Source: JBCCTX01 sp964468435 (GTDB lineage Bacteria > Bacteroidota > Bacteroidia > J057). From it: 57,585 nt of DNA. Position numbers and translations under genes: made by a program. Position 1 is the stretch's first letter. Every line of letters starts with the position of its first letter. Shown here piece after piece: positions 43,326 through 54,079 of this stretch. The DNA lies in the NCBI GenBank assembly GCA_964468435.1, contig CAYXVE010000033.1, forward strand, positions 1-57,585, in the 5' to 3' direction. A model generated the notes under the pieces. The model saw only the letters and a program-made list of their open reading frames with translations. It made no database searches and was not told the origin of the DNA.

Positions 43326-46148
43326 ATGAAAACATTCCGCATGAAATATTTCTTCTATTCCCTCTTTCTTACGCTCTTTTTAGGTTCTTTTCAACTAACC
43401 TGTAGTCAGGAATTTGAAGTCCGCGGTTCTGTGATAGACTCCCTGGGAGAATCCCTACCAGGGATCACAGCTTCCCTTCAGGATGTCAAAGATCCAAACA
43501 TTGCGCTGGGAGCTATCACTGATCAGGCGGGGACATTTACCATCAAGGTAAGCGAAGCCGGAAAATATCGCTTCTTGGTTTATTCACCGGGATATCTCTC
43601 ATACGTTGATACGCTTGACTTTGCCTTCAGGAGAAGAGGATATGACCTGGGAATTATAAAATTATCTGTGCGGGAATTTACTGGAGATTCGGTACTCATT
43701 CAGGGAGAAAGACCTGCTGTACTTATACTGGGAGATACTGTAGTGTATAATGCAGCATCCTTCCAGACGAGACCTAATGCGGTGTTGGAAAAGCTATTGG
43801 AGCAGTTGCCCGGTATAGAAGTCAATGAAGATGGAAGTGTTACGGCTGAAGGTCAACCCGTCCAGGAAATCAAAATTGATGGGAAGGAGTTTTTTGGTAA
43901 TAATGTCAAAATGGCTGTTAAAAATATTCCAGTTGAAGCAGTAGAAAAAGTACAGGTTACCGACAGCAAAACGGAAGAATCCGAATTTACAGGAATAAAC
44001 GACGGCGTGCAGCTTAAAACAATCAACATACAACTGAAACCGGAAAGAAGAAGTGGATACTTTGGCAATGTTGCTGCGGGATATGGTACACCCGATGATC
44101 GCTATGTTGGGAAGGCAAATGCCTTTCGCTTTTCTCCCAGAATGCAGCTTTCCATACTGGGATTGGTCAATAACGTCAATGAGGTGGGTTTCGGTGGAGA
44201 CCAGATCAGGGAATTTATGGGAGGATGGGAAAACATGGGTAATTCTGATTGGAGTTCCAGTGGCGTATCTATCGGTGGAGTAGGAGTGGGATTACCCACT
44301 TCCTGGGGAGATGATGAGGGTTTTATCAATACTCAGGCAGGTGGCATCAACCTCAATTATCAAGTCAACGATAAAACCGATCTCACGACAACCTACATCT
44401 ATGGTGGATCAGGTACTATACGTAGAGAGGAGACCTTCCGGGAAAATTTCCTTCCCGACAATTCATTCACTACAGAAGATACCAACGTCCGAGAGCGCCA
44501 GAATGATGGACATGCCTTCAACATGCTTTGGCGTCAGGATATAGATTCCACTCAACAACTCAGAATTCAGGGTGCAGGAAGTTATTCCCAGGAACGCAAC
44601 GAAAATACTGCAGAGGATCGCAGTATCAGCTCAGAAGGGTTTCTGCAAAACAGCAGTCTCAGAGAAACTGATAATCTGGAGGAGAGCGTAAGAGCCAATA
44701 TCTCCATCCAATACAGGAAACGTTTTCGCAAGGATGGTCGCAACCTCTATGTAGGAGTAAACGGAGGTATAGGGGAACAGGATCAGGACAATGATATACA
44801 ATCCTTTAACAAATTCTGGAATAGTGAAAGCGATACCTATGTTGAAGAAACCATTTTACAGGAACAACTATTTGAAGGCAATGAATGGAACTATAGCTTT
44901 TATACAGGTTTTAATGAACCGTTGGGCGAACATGATTACATCACCTTGGGATTTAATCGTTCTCAAATGCTAGATGAGAATAAACGCGATGCCTTCGACC
45001 TGGATGAAAATGGTAGCGAAGGCCGGGCGCGCAATATTCCTTTAAGTAATCAATTCGAGCGTACCATGGATCAGAATCGCATAAATCTGGGATACAGGCT
45101 CGATACAGAACATCTTCGCATTCGTGCAAGCATAAACGGAGAGCAGACCATTTTGAAGAGTGATTATATCTCCGAAGATACGCTACTTAACCAGCGATTT
45201 TTCTTCTTGCTACCTGAAGTAGATATCCGATACAGATTTGATAATGATTGGCGGCTGGATCTGGAATACGATACTTACGTTCGCGAACCTTCTCTTTCCC
45301 AACTCCAGCCATTTATCGACAACACCAATCCCCTCCGTATTTACCAAGGTAATCCAGGTCTGATCCCAACCTATTACCACCAGATGGAATTTGATTTCCG
45401 CAAGTACAACCGGGAAACGAGGCGCAATATGGGCGTTTCTTTGGATCTGGACATCGCACAGGACCCCATTAATACTCAAAAAACAGTCGACGAACAACTC
45501 AGGCAAATCTCCATGCCAGTGAACGTAGACCGGGGAATTTCTGCGAGATCGAGATTGTATTATACCTATCCTTTCAAATGGCTTCGAAGTAGCTTATCCG
45601 TATATCTGGGTGGAGATTATCGCCAGAATACCGTATTCCTGAATGCAGTTTCCACCGATGTAGAACAATATGCCGGTGAGTTGACCCTCAGGTTGCAAAA
45701 TCGCGACCGTGAGGTGATTGCATACTACCTACGTGCTGGCTGGGAATTGGCACAGACTAATTATGCTGAAAATACTGACTTCAACCGCCAGACATTCAAT
45801 CATCGCTATCAAGCCAATATCGATTACAACATTACACCGCAATTGACCATTGCGTCCAACTTCTCCTACAGGATATTTGCCGGGGATGCTTTCAATGAAC
45901 AACAGAATCTACCTATACTCAGTGCTGAAATACTCTACTATCCCTTTGAATCTTCCCAACTGGAGCTGAAACTCTCAGGGACAGACTTGCTCAACCAAAA
46001 TCAGGGTATTAGCCGCCGTGCTAATAGCACTTTCATCGAAGAGGAACGCGTCAATACCTTAGCGCGTTATTTCCTGATCTCTGCAGCTTGGAAATTGTCC
46101 TCCCTCGGTGTATCTGCAGGAAGAAAAAAATACAGTGAAGACAGATAA
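43326..46148 (+). CDS. Outer-membrane beta-barrel receptor-like protein
   Basis: The 940-residue protein has a signal peptide (ending TCSQ) and an N-terminal carboxypeptidase-regulatory-like domain (FEVRGSVIDSLGESLPGIT). A plug-like region follows (LEKLLEQLPGIEVNEDGSVTA, IKIDGKEFFGNN). The rest is a long beta-barrel with alternating aromatic strands, as in the OMP_b-brl_3 group of TonB-receptor-like proteins. No SusD partner or TonB box is visible. It sits in the outer membrane and probably takes up or exports an unknown substrate. The gene converges with the DUF1501 gene 22 bp downstream. Confidence 0.85.
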   Translation: MKTFRMKYFFYSLFLTLFLGSFQLTCSQEFEVRGSVIDSLGESLPGITASLQDVKDPNIALGAITDQAGTFTIKVSEAGKYRFLVYSPGYLSYVDTLDFAFRRRGYDLGIIKLSVREFTGDSVLIQGERPAVLILGDTVVYNAASFQTRPNAVLEKLLEQLPGIEVNEDGSVTAEGQPVQEIKIDGKEFFGNNVKMAVKNIPVEAVEKVQVTDSKTEESEFTGINDGVQLKTINIQLKPERRSGYFGNVAAGYGTPDDRYVGKANAFRFSPRMQLSILGLVNNVNEVGFGGDQIREFMGGWENMGNSDWSSSGVSIGGVGVGLPTSWGDDEGFINTQAGGINLNYQVNDKTDLTTTYIYGGSGTIRREETFRENFLPDNSFTTEDTNVRERQNDGHAFNMLWRQDIDSTQQLRIQGAGSYSQERNENTAEDRSISSEGFLQNSSLRETDNLEESVRANISIQYRKRFRKDGRNLYVGVNGGIGEQDQDNDIQSFNKFWNSESDTYVEETILQEQLFEGNEWNYSFYTGFNEPLGEHDYITLGFNRSQMLDENKRDAFDLDENGSEGRARNIPLSNQFERTMDQNRINLGYRLDTEHLRIRASINGEQTILKSDYISEDTLLNQRFFFLLPEVDIRYRFDNDWRLDLEYDTYVREPSLSQLQPFIDNTNPLRIYQGNPGLIPTYYHQMEFDFRKYNRETRRNMGVSLDLDIAQDPINTQKTVDEQLRQISMPVNVDRGISARSRLYYTYPFKWLRSSLSVYLGGDYRQNTVFLNAVSTDVEQYAGELTLRLQNRDREVIAYYLRAGWELAQTNYAENTDFNRQTFNHRYQANIDYNITPQLTIASNFSYRIFAGDAFNEQQNLPILSAEILYYPFESSQLELKLSGTDLLNQNQGISRRANSTFIEEERVNTLARYFLISAAWKLSSLGVSAGRKKYSEDR

Positions 46149-46170
46149 TGCACATTAAGCAGGTCTTCTG

Positions 46171-48702
46171 CTAGATTTTGGTCATCTTGATACTCTTAAT
46201 TCGATCACTGGTGGTAACCCTGACGATATACATCCCCGAATCCAGATTTGAAGCATCGACGTGCAGTGGCTTGCCATGGGTACTGACTACCTGTCGCATC
46301 ACTTCCTGACCTGTGGCATTGAGTATTTGGATTTCTGTGGCCCGGGAAGATATATTCCCTAACTGCAACTCAAAATTATGCTGAAAAGGATTGGGATATG
46401 CCTGAAGTAAAAATTCATGATCATTCTGGCCACCCTGAGTGGTTTGACCAGATTTCAGGGTATATGTCTGTTGATTTCGCAAAGCAGTCTGCACAGCGCT
46501 TGTAGTAAAACCTTCCGTACCAGAAAGTAATGAAAACTCCATAGCCATAAAACCCACTTCTTCTGCCTTGTGGCTGGTTTCACGGTCAAGAGAGGTCTCT
46601 TCCTGTAGAAATATATTAACAGATGTTTTCTGAAGGAAATCATATCTGATAAGAGCTGGATCGTCCTCTTCTGTAGTTTGAGTATCTGCGAAAAAATAGG
46701 GTTTGTATGTATAATTATTAATAAATCCAATTTGAAAGAGTTCATCTGTCACTGCTTTACCCGTTTTTCCAGACTCCATCAACAATCCCTGACCATTTAC
46801 CTCAGACTCTACTGCTACCCAACCTACAGTCTCTGCAGTCGTATGTAGGTCTTCTCGTTCCTCGGACTTTATTCGCATCCAAAAGCCTTGCGTGCTGATC
46901 TCCCTCTTTTGGATAATAACGGTCTGTGTATCATTTTCTGAATTGCAATGGGTAAAGACAACCGGTGGAGCAGGGAATGGAGTAGAGAACCTAATAAAGG
47001 TCCATTGATCACGTAAGAGCGTATTACCAGCCTGTATCTTGACCTTGCTCTCTATTTCATATATTCCAGCTTCCATAACCAGAAAACATATTTCTTCTTG
47101 TACATGTCTTCCATCCATATATTCCCACTCATCAATTTTGCATTCAAACCTGTTTTTCTCCACTGCTCTTACCCGGGTTGTACAGGGCTGTGCACCGAAG
47201 TCGCTTACCGGAGACAGGATGACCACTGGGTCCTCATATTGCTGTTTAAGAGAAATAGATTCCCATTGTTCTACTCGTTGTTGTAGAATACGCGTCCTAC
47301 CCAATTCCCCAAAATTTATTCGTGGCTGATAGGAAAGGTCTCGACAACCATAATCTCCTGGAGCAACAGTAACATGGGAATCTATCAAAGCTGGTTTTTC
47401 ATCCATATGACTCAAAAATCCAGCAGCCTGCAGATCTTCATCACGAGCTCCCAGCCAGTCCTGAATGATTGTACCAAATATCTGACGGTAGTCGCACTGC
47501 AGTTGTTGTTCTACATCCGGAGCTCCTCCCCTGAGCAAATCTTCCCTGAGATTAATATGTTTTCCTGTCATCCCGGGTTTTACATTGCTTCCTACAAGAT
47601 ATACAGGCCCTAAGGTGCCGTGATCCGTTCCATTATTGGCATTTTCGATTATTTTTCTCCCAAACTCAGAAAAAACGGCTGTAAGCACTCGATTTTCTAC
47701 TTGTAGTGCCTGCAGATCCTGTTGAAACGTAAGTAGGGATTGGGAAAGATCTTTCAGTAATGAGCTATGCCATCCGTTTGTAGGGTCGCTAACATCTACC
47801 TGATGTGCATGGGTATCAAATGAGGCTAGGGTAGTGATGAAAATTTTGGTGCGTGAACCACCACTTAGCAGTCTGGCTACCATTTTAAGCTGATAGCCCA
47901 ATCCTCTGGCATGCGGATAGGATTGGGTATTCCTACCCTTGCGATAGACTTCGTCGATCCGGGTAGCATATTTATTTAAGCTTTGTGTAGTCTGGGTAAT
48001 ATAGCGCATGTGTTTGCCATAGGTTGTTTGCGGAAGACTTTCAAAAGGAACACGCGTGTTGATGCTCAGTACGTTTTGCAAAAATCCACCTACATTGGTC
48101 AGTTCTACTTCTACAGAATGCTGGGAATGGGTGTGAAAGCCCAGACTGGGTCCTCCAAGTATGACCCCTAGTGGGTCAGGCTGTTCCTGAGACATATATT
48201 GATCAAGGCCCTCGTAGTAGCTCTCCAAGTAACGGCCCATCCACCCTGTCTGAGATTCGATATTGCCATTTTTTCCATCCCCACCTGTCATCAGGATATC
48301 ACTGGATTTGAAATGAGAACGATTAGGATGGGGATATCCCACACCCTGTATGATGTTGAGCTTACCTTGCTCATAGATATCCTTTAGCTCAGACAAACCA
48401 GGATGAAGGCCGGTTTGCTGATTTAACTCGAGTGCCTGATCCAATGTAATGAGTTTTTTTTCAGGCAAGCTCAAATTGGGACGAATACGGGCATACTGGT
48501 CATATTGCTCTATGGGTACCAGATTATTCAACCCATCATTTCCCCCACCCAGATAAACCAGGACAATGGCTCTGTCCGAATATTCACAAGCCATGGATGC
48601 CATTTCGGGGGATGCAAAGGCCCTTACCGGCAAGCTGTTGAGCAGAAATGGAGTCATCCCCAGGGGGGCACTGATTTTAAGAAAGTCTCTTCTATTCATC
48701 AT
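46171..48702 (-). CDS. DUF1501 protein with Tat signal and T9SS type A sorting domain
   Basis: The 843-residue protein starts with a twin-arginine motif (NRRDFLKIS) and has a DUF1501 domain in its first 430 residues (VLVYLGGGNDGLNNLVP, GYPHPNRSHF, VFSEFGRKIIENANNGTDHG). A beta-rich region of about 330 residues follows. The C-terminal 75 residues are a T9SS type A sorting domain (LLQAYPNPFQHNFELQL, LNATGQEV, LDSGMYIVRV). It follows a DUF1800 gene by 25 bp; DUF1800/DUF1501 pairs are a standard arrangement in bacteria. Carrying both a Tat signal and a T9SS tail means it would fold before inner-membrane export and then cross the outer membrane. Confidence 0.88.
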   Translation of the reverse strand: MMNRRDFLKISAPLGMTPFLLNSLPVRAFASPEMASMACEYSDRAIVLVYLGGGNDGLNNLVPIEQYDQYARIRPNLSLPEKKLITLDQALELNQQTGLHPGLSELKDIYEQGKLNIIQGVGYPHPNRSHFKSSDILMTGGDGKNGNIESQTGWMGRYLESYYEGLDQYMSQEQPDPLGVILGGPSLGFHTHSQHSVEVELTNVGGFLQNVLSINTRVPFESLPQTTYGKHMRYITQTTQSLNKYATRIDEVYRKGRNTQSYPHARGLGYQLKMVARLLSGGSRTKIFITTLASFDTHAHQVDVSDPTNGWHSSLLKDLSQSLLTFQQDLQALQVENRVLTAVFSEFGRKIIENANNGTDHGTLGPVYLVGSNVKPGMTGKHINLREDLLRGGAPDVEQQLQCDYRQIFGTIIQDWLGARDEDLQAAGFLSHMDEKPALIDSHVTVAPGDYGCRDLSYQPRINFGELGRTRILQQRVEQWESISLKQQYEDPVVILSPVSDFGAQPCTTRVRAVEKNRFECKIDEWEYMDGRHVQEEICFLVMEAGIYEIESKVKIQAGNTLLRDQWTFIRFSTPFPAPPVVFTHCNSENDTQTVIIQKREISTQGFWMRIKSEEREDLHTTAETVGWVAVESEVNGQGLLMESGKTGKAVTDELFQIGFINNYTYKPYFFADTQTTEEDDPALIRYDFLQKTSVNIFLQEETSLDRETSHKAEEVGFMAMEFSLLSGTEGFTTSAVQTALRNQQTYTLKSGQTTQGGQNDHEFLLQAYPNPFQHNFELQLGNISSRATEIQILNATGQEVMRQVVSTHGKPLHVDASNLDSGMYIVRVTTSDRIKSIKMTKI

Positions 48703-48727
48703 GAATTACATTTCGTATTGGACTGTT

Positions 48728-50323
48728 TTAAAAAACCTGATAATCTGGAGCACTCATCACTGCAATAAATAATTCCTGTATGGGGCGCAGTACATAACTA
48801 TCATCTCCCGAGGCGATATACATGTCCCACTCCATACGCCAGTCTTCTTCGCTGGCATTTCCCAACAATAAATCCTTAAATGCTTGTCTTCTGGTAGCAT
48901 CCGGTGTTACGATGAAGAAAGTGTTCAACACCTGGTCAACCAGTACCTGGGCATCCCCTTGCTGATCAAAACGATTCCGTACATACTGAACCATATCTAA
49001 TTTCAGGGGCTCAGGTACTATTTTATCACTGTCAATAAGCAGTTTTCCCATTTCCATACGTTCCATGATCGTAATGCCATTTATCCAGTTTTGGCTGTAA
49101 TTGGGACTGTTGTAAAATCCTCCATAGCCTTCTACATTGTCGGGCATCATAAGTTTTAGACCATAACTGCTGGCATAAAACTTAAGCTGACGCCATAGGT
49201 CTTTGAAGTAATATTTGGGTTCCTGATATGGATCAGGGATATGATCTTCATACAACATATTGAAACTAGTAAACATCAGTTCCATTCCCGACTTGATCTT
49301 GGCACCACGTACTTGATGAGCATTGTCATCTTCATCGTAAAAATGCTTGCTAGTCAGGAGTTTTCTTAATACTAGGGCCATTTCATAGTTTTGATTTTGC
49401 AGCTCATCTGCCAAAGGGTTGATGATATCCCGTTCAATCTCAGCATCAATTAGATCTGAAACAAAATAGCGGTACATACGCCGGACAAAAGACCGGGCTG
49501 TCTCCAGCTGATCGAAGATCATGTCTATAAAATCCTGTAGTTCACGGTACATATCCTCTTCATCCTTTGCTCCTTTGATTATTTTTCCTCCAAAGGCATG
49601 GCTAAAAGTTTTATCACCTGTATCATGATGGCGGATATCGGCAAAACCGGTCTGCATCTCTGTGTCTGAGTCTATGGGCAGGGGATATCTCCCTATATCT
49701 GTAAAGCCTGTGAGCACCCTGGCAGCCTGACGTACATCTTGTTCTGTGTAATGCGTATAATCATCTTTCCCTATTTGCGGTCCCTTGCGGATGGTAAATA
49801 ATTCCAGAAATTCCCGGGCGTAGTTTTCATTGGGGCTTTCGTGTGTATTGATCCGGTTATTGAGATAGATTAGCATACGCTGATTGAGGGTAACCTTATA
49901 GGCAAGTTCTTTGAGATTGCCGTTAGCATAATTCATCATCAGACGCCAGTAATCGAAAGCTTGTGTAGGAGAGCCAAAATCTGCAATGAAGAGGGTGTGA
50001 TTAAAAAAAGCGAGCTTTTGCCGAATGGTACGACCTCTGGCTAGTTCCTGAATGATCCAGCTTTTGGTCAGCAGGTGCTCTATACTACCAGGTAGCATAG
50101 AACCTTGATCCTCTGTAAGAAAAGCTGCACCATTGGAGTAGGAGAGGGGTCCTTCGGGAAGGATTAGACCTTCTGGATTCATCAATTCATCTACTGCCTC
50201 AGATGGTGTAAGGTACTGAAAGTGCTGGATTCGCCCATGTGTGACGAAAAAAGTAGTACGGTACAAAAGGTGCCTGGCTGCTTCCAGACCAAGCGGAGTA
50301 TCCTTGAATACAAGTGATGCCAT
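48728..50323 (-). CDS. DUF1800 family protein
   Basis: The 531-residue protein has the DUF1800 layout: AARHLLYRTTFF at the N-terminus, NENYAREFLELFTI, GKDDYTHYTEQDVRQAARVLTGF, and a C-terminal region with SLxPxDPxG-like motifs (DNVEGYGGFYNS). No signal peptide is obvious in the first residues (MASLVFKDTPLG), although many relatives have one. The partner DUF1501 gene follows at 25 bp. The pair is thought to act at the cell surface; biochemical function is unproven. The start at 50323 fits the start of the conserved domain. Confidence 0.85.
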   Translation of the reverse strand: MASLVFKDTPLGLEAARHLLYRTTFFVTHGRIQHFQYLTPSEAVDELMNPEGLILPEGPLSYSNGAAFLTEDQGSMLPGSIEHLLTKSWIIQELARGRTIRQKLAFFNHTLFIADFGSPTQAFDYWRLMMNYANGNLKELAYKVTLNQRMLIYLNNRINTHESPNENYAREFLELFTIRKGPQIGKDDYTHYTEQDVRQAARVLTGFTDIGRYPLPIDSDTEMQTGFADIRHHDTGDKTFSHAFGGKIIKGAKDEEDMYRELQDFIDMIFDQLETARSFVRRMYRYFVSDLIDAEIERDIINPLADELQNQNYEMALVLRKLLTSKHFYDEDDNAHQVRGAKIKSGMELMFTSFNMLYEDHIPDPYQEPKYYFKDLWRQLKFYASSYGLKLMMPDNVEGYGGFYNSPNYSQNWINGITIMERMEMGKLLIDSDKIVPEPLKLDMVQYVRNRFDQQGDAQVLVDQVLNTFFIVTPDATRRQAFKDLLLGNASEEDWRMEWDMYIASGDDSYVLRPIQELFIAVMSAPDYQVF

Positions 50324-50513
50324 GGGTGTAACTGATCAATGATTTCCTGTCTGATAATCCATTGATGAGCAACTGACTACTAAGGTATCTAACTTTTCTC
50401 GCCACAATATACGATAATAAATTAATCCAAAAATAAATATTTATAATTTATCGTTAAAAAAAGTCTTTTCGTCGAATACTGTCTTTTATAATTGCAAGGA
50501 ATGTGTAATACAT

Positions 50514-51842
50514 TCAGACAGTTATCAACCTCTTTACATGTAATTTCAATTCTTTGAAGACCCCCAAAAAGCTTTTACCAATGCCTTTGATAAAAGTAGG
50601 GTAGTGGAAATGAAAAATCCTGGATACCAGATATTGCCCTGCAAGGATAACGATCCAGGTGGAGAACATGGTAGCCAGGGCTGCCCCTATAGTACCCATG
50701 TATTGAATTAGGATGATATTCATGACCAAATTGACCAGGATACTACCCAGGAGTATCTTGAGGTTCAGATCTGGTCTTCCAGCAGCATCCATGGTAATGC
50801 CAATCATCCGGCCAAAGGGTTTAATCAGGGATATGAAGGCAAAAATCTGTAAAATCGGAGCTGAAGGTAAATAGGCGGTACCTGCGAGGATACGAATGAT
50901 CAACTCAGGAAAAATGATCAGAAAGATAGCTAGGGGTATGACTGCCCACATCATCCAGGCAATCGCCCGTTGTATGGTATACAGTGGAAATTCTTTTTTA
51001 CTAGTGGCCTGAATTCTCTCGCTGACTTTGGGATAGTATACCTGCGCAATGGCTGTAAGTGGCACTTCCAAATAATTGATAATACGGCTGGCAATGCTGT
51101 AAAGCGCCACTGCCTGAGGATTGATCATGAAGCCGATCATGAGTATGTCTACTTTCTTGTAGATCATAGATCCCAGACCGGTACTGGCACTGAATTTCCC
51201 AAAATGAAATAGCTTGTTCACCCATTCTATTTTTACAGGAGAAAGCTTAATATCTCTCCGGCTGAAAAATGTGATGATACAGGCTCCCAAGAAATAACCC
51301 AACCCTTGAAATAGCATGAGCCAGAGCAGATTGTCGCGATTTTCCAAAAAGATAAGCCCAACTACACCCAATATATTACCCAGGCTAGAACCTATGACGG
51401 AAAACCATATAACCCTGAAGTTGTGGTGGGAGGTTTGCAGACTTTGAAACAATTGTGCTACAGCAGCAGGGAACGCTACGATAGGGTAATAATACGCCAG
51501 TCTGAGTAATTGAGGTGCCTGTAGTTGTAGGTAAAAAAGTTCTACGATGAGCATAAACAGAACAGAGATCAGGATAGTTACTACTAGTTGCAAGAAAAGA
51601 GCTGCTGAGAAAATCTCATTCTGATGCGATTTATTACCCACTAGTTGGTTGATAAGCCCATTGTGTATAAAACCCATTCGCGCCGTTTCAATAAAAACAT
51701 GGAAGGTCAGGTACAACGACCAGACCCCCATGTATTCTGTGCTGAGAAGACGAACCAGAATCAAGAAAGACAAAAACTGAAATCCAAGGCTCGTAGCTTG
51801 CTGAAGCATAGCATAGCCCAATATATGGCGCGAGGTTGACAT
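50514..51842 (-). CDS. Polysaccharide flippase (MATE/MVF-type membrane protein)
   Basis: The 442-residue protein has 12 predicted helices in the Wzx/RfbX pattern: an N-terminal LGYAMLQQATSLGFQFL, internal repeats and the central AVALYSIASRIINYLEVP segment. Such proteins move lipid-linked oligosaccharides across the inner membrane. It follows the LruC-domain lipoprotein gene by 5 bp on the same strand, so the two are co-transcribed. No glycosyltransferases are adjacent, so its glycan is unknown. Confidence 0.82.
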   Translation of the reverse strand: MSTSRHILGYAMLQQATSLGFQFLSFLILVRLLSTEYMGVWSLYLTFHVFIETARMGFIHNGLINQLVGNKSHQNEIFSAALFLQLVVTILISVLFMLIVELFYLQLQAPQLLRLAYYYPIVAFPAAVAQLFQSLQTSHHNFRVIWFSVIGSSLGNILGVVGLIFLENRDNLLWLMLFQGLGYFLGACIITFFSRRDIKLSPVKIEWVNKLFHFGKFSASTGLGSMIYKKVDILMIGFMINPQAVALYSIASRIINYLEVPLTAIAQVYYPKVSERIQATSKKEFPLYTIQRAIAWMMWAVIPLAIFLIIFPELIIRILAGTAYLPSAPILQIFAFISLIKPFGRMIGITMDAAGRPDLNLKILLGSILVNLVMNIILIQYMGTIGAALATMFSTWIVILAGQYLVSRIFHFHYPTFIKGIGKSFLGVFKELKLHVKRLITV

Positions 51843-51847
51843 ATCTT

Positions 51848-53911
51848 TTAATATAATCTTTCGGTTATCCGGTAATCGCTCGAAGGGTTGGCGTACCAGT
51901 CTTTGTATATAGCCCCATTATTTTCAGCCCACTCTTCAAACTTAGGATAACAGGACATGACTGAATGAGTCTCACGAGGATACCTGAATGGTACGGGAAA
52001 ATTAATGCCCCATATCAGATTATTTTTTGTTTTGTAGTATCTACCAGAACTTGAATCACTATCATCGTCAAAGGTCCCGAAAAGGCTTGTGTTGACCAGA
52101 TCTGTGGGCTCTTGATCGGGTAGATGTATCTCATTACCTCGAGTGAGATCTGTGAAAATGAAGGGATTATAGGGTGGTATACCTAGTGCGGACTTGCTTT
52201 GTGGGGATGCAAAACTGATGGTAACAGGAATTTCAGCAGGGTTGATCTTAGGATTACCCCTAACGGTGTTGACAAAGCCGCCACCCGGAGAGGCCATAAG
52301 CTGATATCCATTATCAAAAGGTATGATAACAGCTTTGTTCTGGCCAGCTTCAGTTCCATTGCCATTCAGATTTACCACACTGTGAAATAACTGTGTGCCA
52401 TTTACCTGTGATACTGCAGAAGGAGGTACATCCAATTGGATACCAAACCCATTTCTATATCCTGCCCCCATGGCTTCCAGTCTGTAGCTGGCAACAATTC
52501 CCGTAACATTTCCTCCAGAACTCGTCTGGTATTGATAATTGTATTCAATGACCATATCGTTCATATCATAATCTCCTTTCCTAGGCCAAAAGTCCTCAAA
52601 AGCCAATGTTCCATACGTATTTTTACCCGGGAAGTAAGAATCAAAAGCTTTGGTGGGATCATTGGGATACTGGTCAAACTCATCATCTACCCCATCGCCA
52701 TCTGTATCCGAGGGGACTTGTGTGACCTCAGCCATGTCTTCTCTTATAATTGCTTCATAAGGGTTAGCTGATACAAAAAATACGGCATCATTAAAGTCTT
52801 TATCTCCACCTGGTCGATCTATATCTTCTATACCAATCAACAAGAGATCTCTGGCTTCATCGTTGAGGGTAACGATATGGCTCCTGTTTTCTGCGGTGGT
52901 GAACGTATTAAACGCTTTATTGGAGAATTTCACCTGATCTTTAGTTCCTTCTTCCACCAGGTTTGTTACAGAATTATATCCATCGGGAATGAGAAACCAT
53001 CCTATTCCTGTATTAGAGTTGAATCTTCCCAAATAGACCTGATCTCCGCTTTTCATTCCACCACCAGATCCTCCATAGGAAAGGTTAGGGAAAATAATGG
53101 TAAGATTGTTGATATTGTCGACAGATTGAGGCGGATTGCTGAGGTTATAAGTATAGTATCCCAAAGCATTTTTATACCCAGCACCTTCGTGTACAAAGGT
53201 GATGTACACATCACATAATGCCCGTAGTTTGATATCTGCGTCTACTCCATTTGCTATATATTCAGGGTTACGCCGAGGGACTTCTGAGCCTTCTGGAAGA
53301 GATGCATTGACAAGCGCGAGCAGATCACTGCTTACATTATACCGCTGAGCTTCCAAATAATCGGGTACTCCATTTTTGTTGTAAGAACCCATATATTCAA
53401 AATCGATCAAGGCAGAGCGGGTAGTAACCATAGGCCGTTCTCTAAGAGGAATCCTGGAATAAGATACTGGTTCTAGATCCTGTACTACTATCACACCGGG
53501 ATCTGGACTATCTCCACCGATCGTGAAACTACGCTGGGAACTGGAGATTCGGATCTTGTGGAGTTGAGGAATTCCAATATAGGAAGTTTTGACAAAGATG
53601 CTATCAGCAAAAGATGGCAATACAATCGAAGTACTGAACATTCCCGCATCATCGGTCATACCGTATTCGAGAATAGATGAATCATTTTCGGGATGGTAAA
53701 GGCTCATCGATAGAGGTACTTTGGGCAGCGGAGTATTGTTATTAGAAAGAATACGAAGTTCAATGTTCGTTACCTGAGTTGTTGAGTAATCAAAATGATC
53801 AGATATGACCATATCTCCGTTTCCTACGGGATCCGGCAAGGTTTCACTATCTGGCACACGCAAACAAGCAATCGAAACAAGAAATAGGAATGGGATCAGT
53901 TTTAAGTTCAT
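51848..53911 (-). CDS. LruC domain-containing lipoprotein
   Basis: The 687-residue protein has a lipoprotein N-terminus (LIPFLFLVSIACLR, candidate Cys16). An Ig-like/carboxypeptidase-regulatory-like region of about 120 residues is followed by a DUF4114-type segment (GIGWFLIPDGYN). Then come a calcium-binding thrombospondin-3-like stretch (SDTDGDGVDDEFDQYPNDP) and the LruC domain (FEDFWPRKGDYDMNDMVIEY onward). LruC proteins are surface-associated in Bacteroidota and Leptospira. The acidic repeats suggest calcium binding. It is upstream of the flippase gene in the same operon, 5 bp apart. Confidence 0.87.
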   Translation of the reverse strand: MNLKLIPFLFLVSIACLRVPDSETLPDPVGNGDMVISDHFDYSTTQVTNIELRILSNNNTPLPKVPLSMSLYHPENDSSILEYGMTDDAGMFSTSIVLPSFADSIFVKTSYIGIPQLHKIRISSSQRSFTIGGDSPDPGVIVVQDLEPVSYSRIPLRERPMVTTRSALIDFEYMGSYNKNGVPDYLEAQRYNVSSDLLALVNASLPEGSEVPRRNPEYIANGVDADIKLRALCDVYITFVHEGAGYKNALGYYTYNLSNPPQSVDNINNLTIIFPNLSYGGSGGGMKSGDQVYLGRFNSNTGIGWFLIPDGYNSVTNLVEEGTKDQVKFSNKAFNTFTTAENRSHIVTLNDEARDLLLIGIEDIDRPGGDKDFNDAVFFVSANPYEAIIREDMAEVTQVPSDTDGDGVDDEFDQYPNDPTKAFDSYFPGKNTYGTLAFEDFWPRKGDYDMNDMVIEYNYQYQTSSGGNVTGIVASYRLEAMGAGYRNGFGIQLDVPPSAVSQVNGTQLFHSVVNLNGNGTEAGQNKAVIIPFDNGYQLMASPGGGFVNTVRGNPKINPAEIPVTISFASPQSKSALGIPPYNPFIFTDLTRGNEIHLPDQEPTDLVNTSLFGTFDDDSDSSSGRYYKTKNNLIWGINFPVPFRYPRETHSVMSCYPKFEEWAENNGAIYKDWYANPSSDYRITERLY

Positions 53912-54079
53912 AGTTTATTAATTGATCTTAACACAAATATATGAATAATTTATTTATAGAATTATACATTAAATAAATTAAATTAAATTTAACACAATTT
54001 AATGAACTCAATCCTTAGGAGCATTGTATATCGATCGGGGACTCTTATGTAAAGTTGAAAGGGAGTTTATGATAGATAG

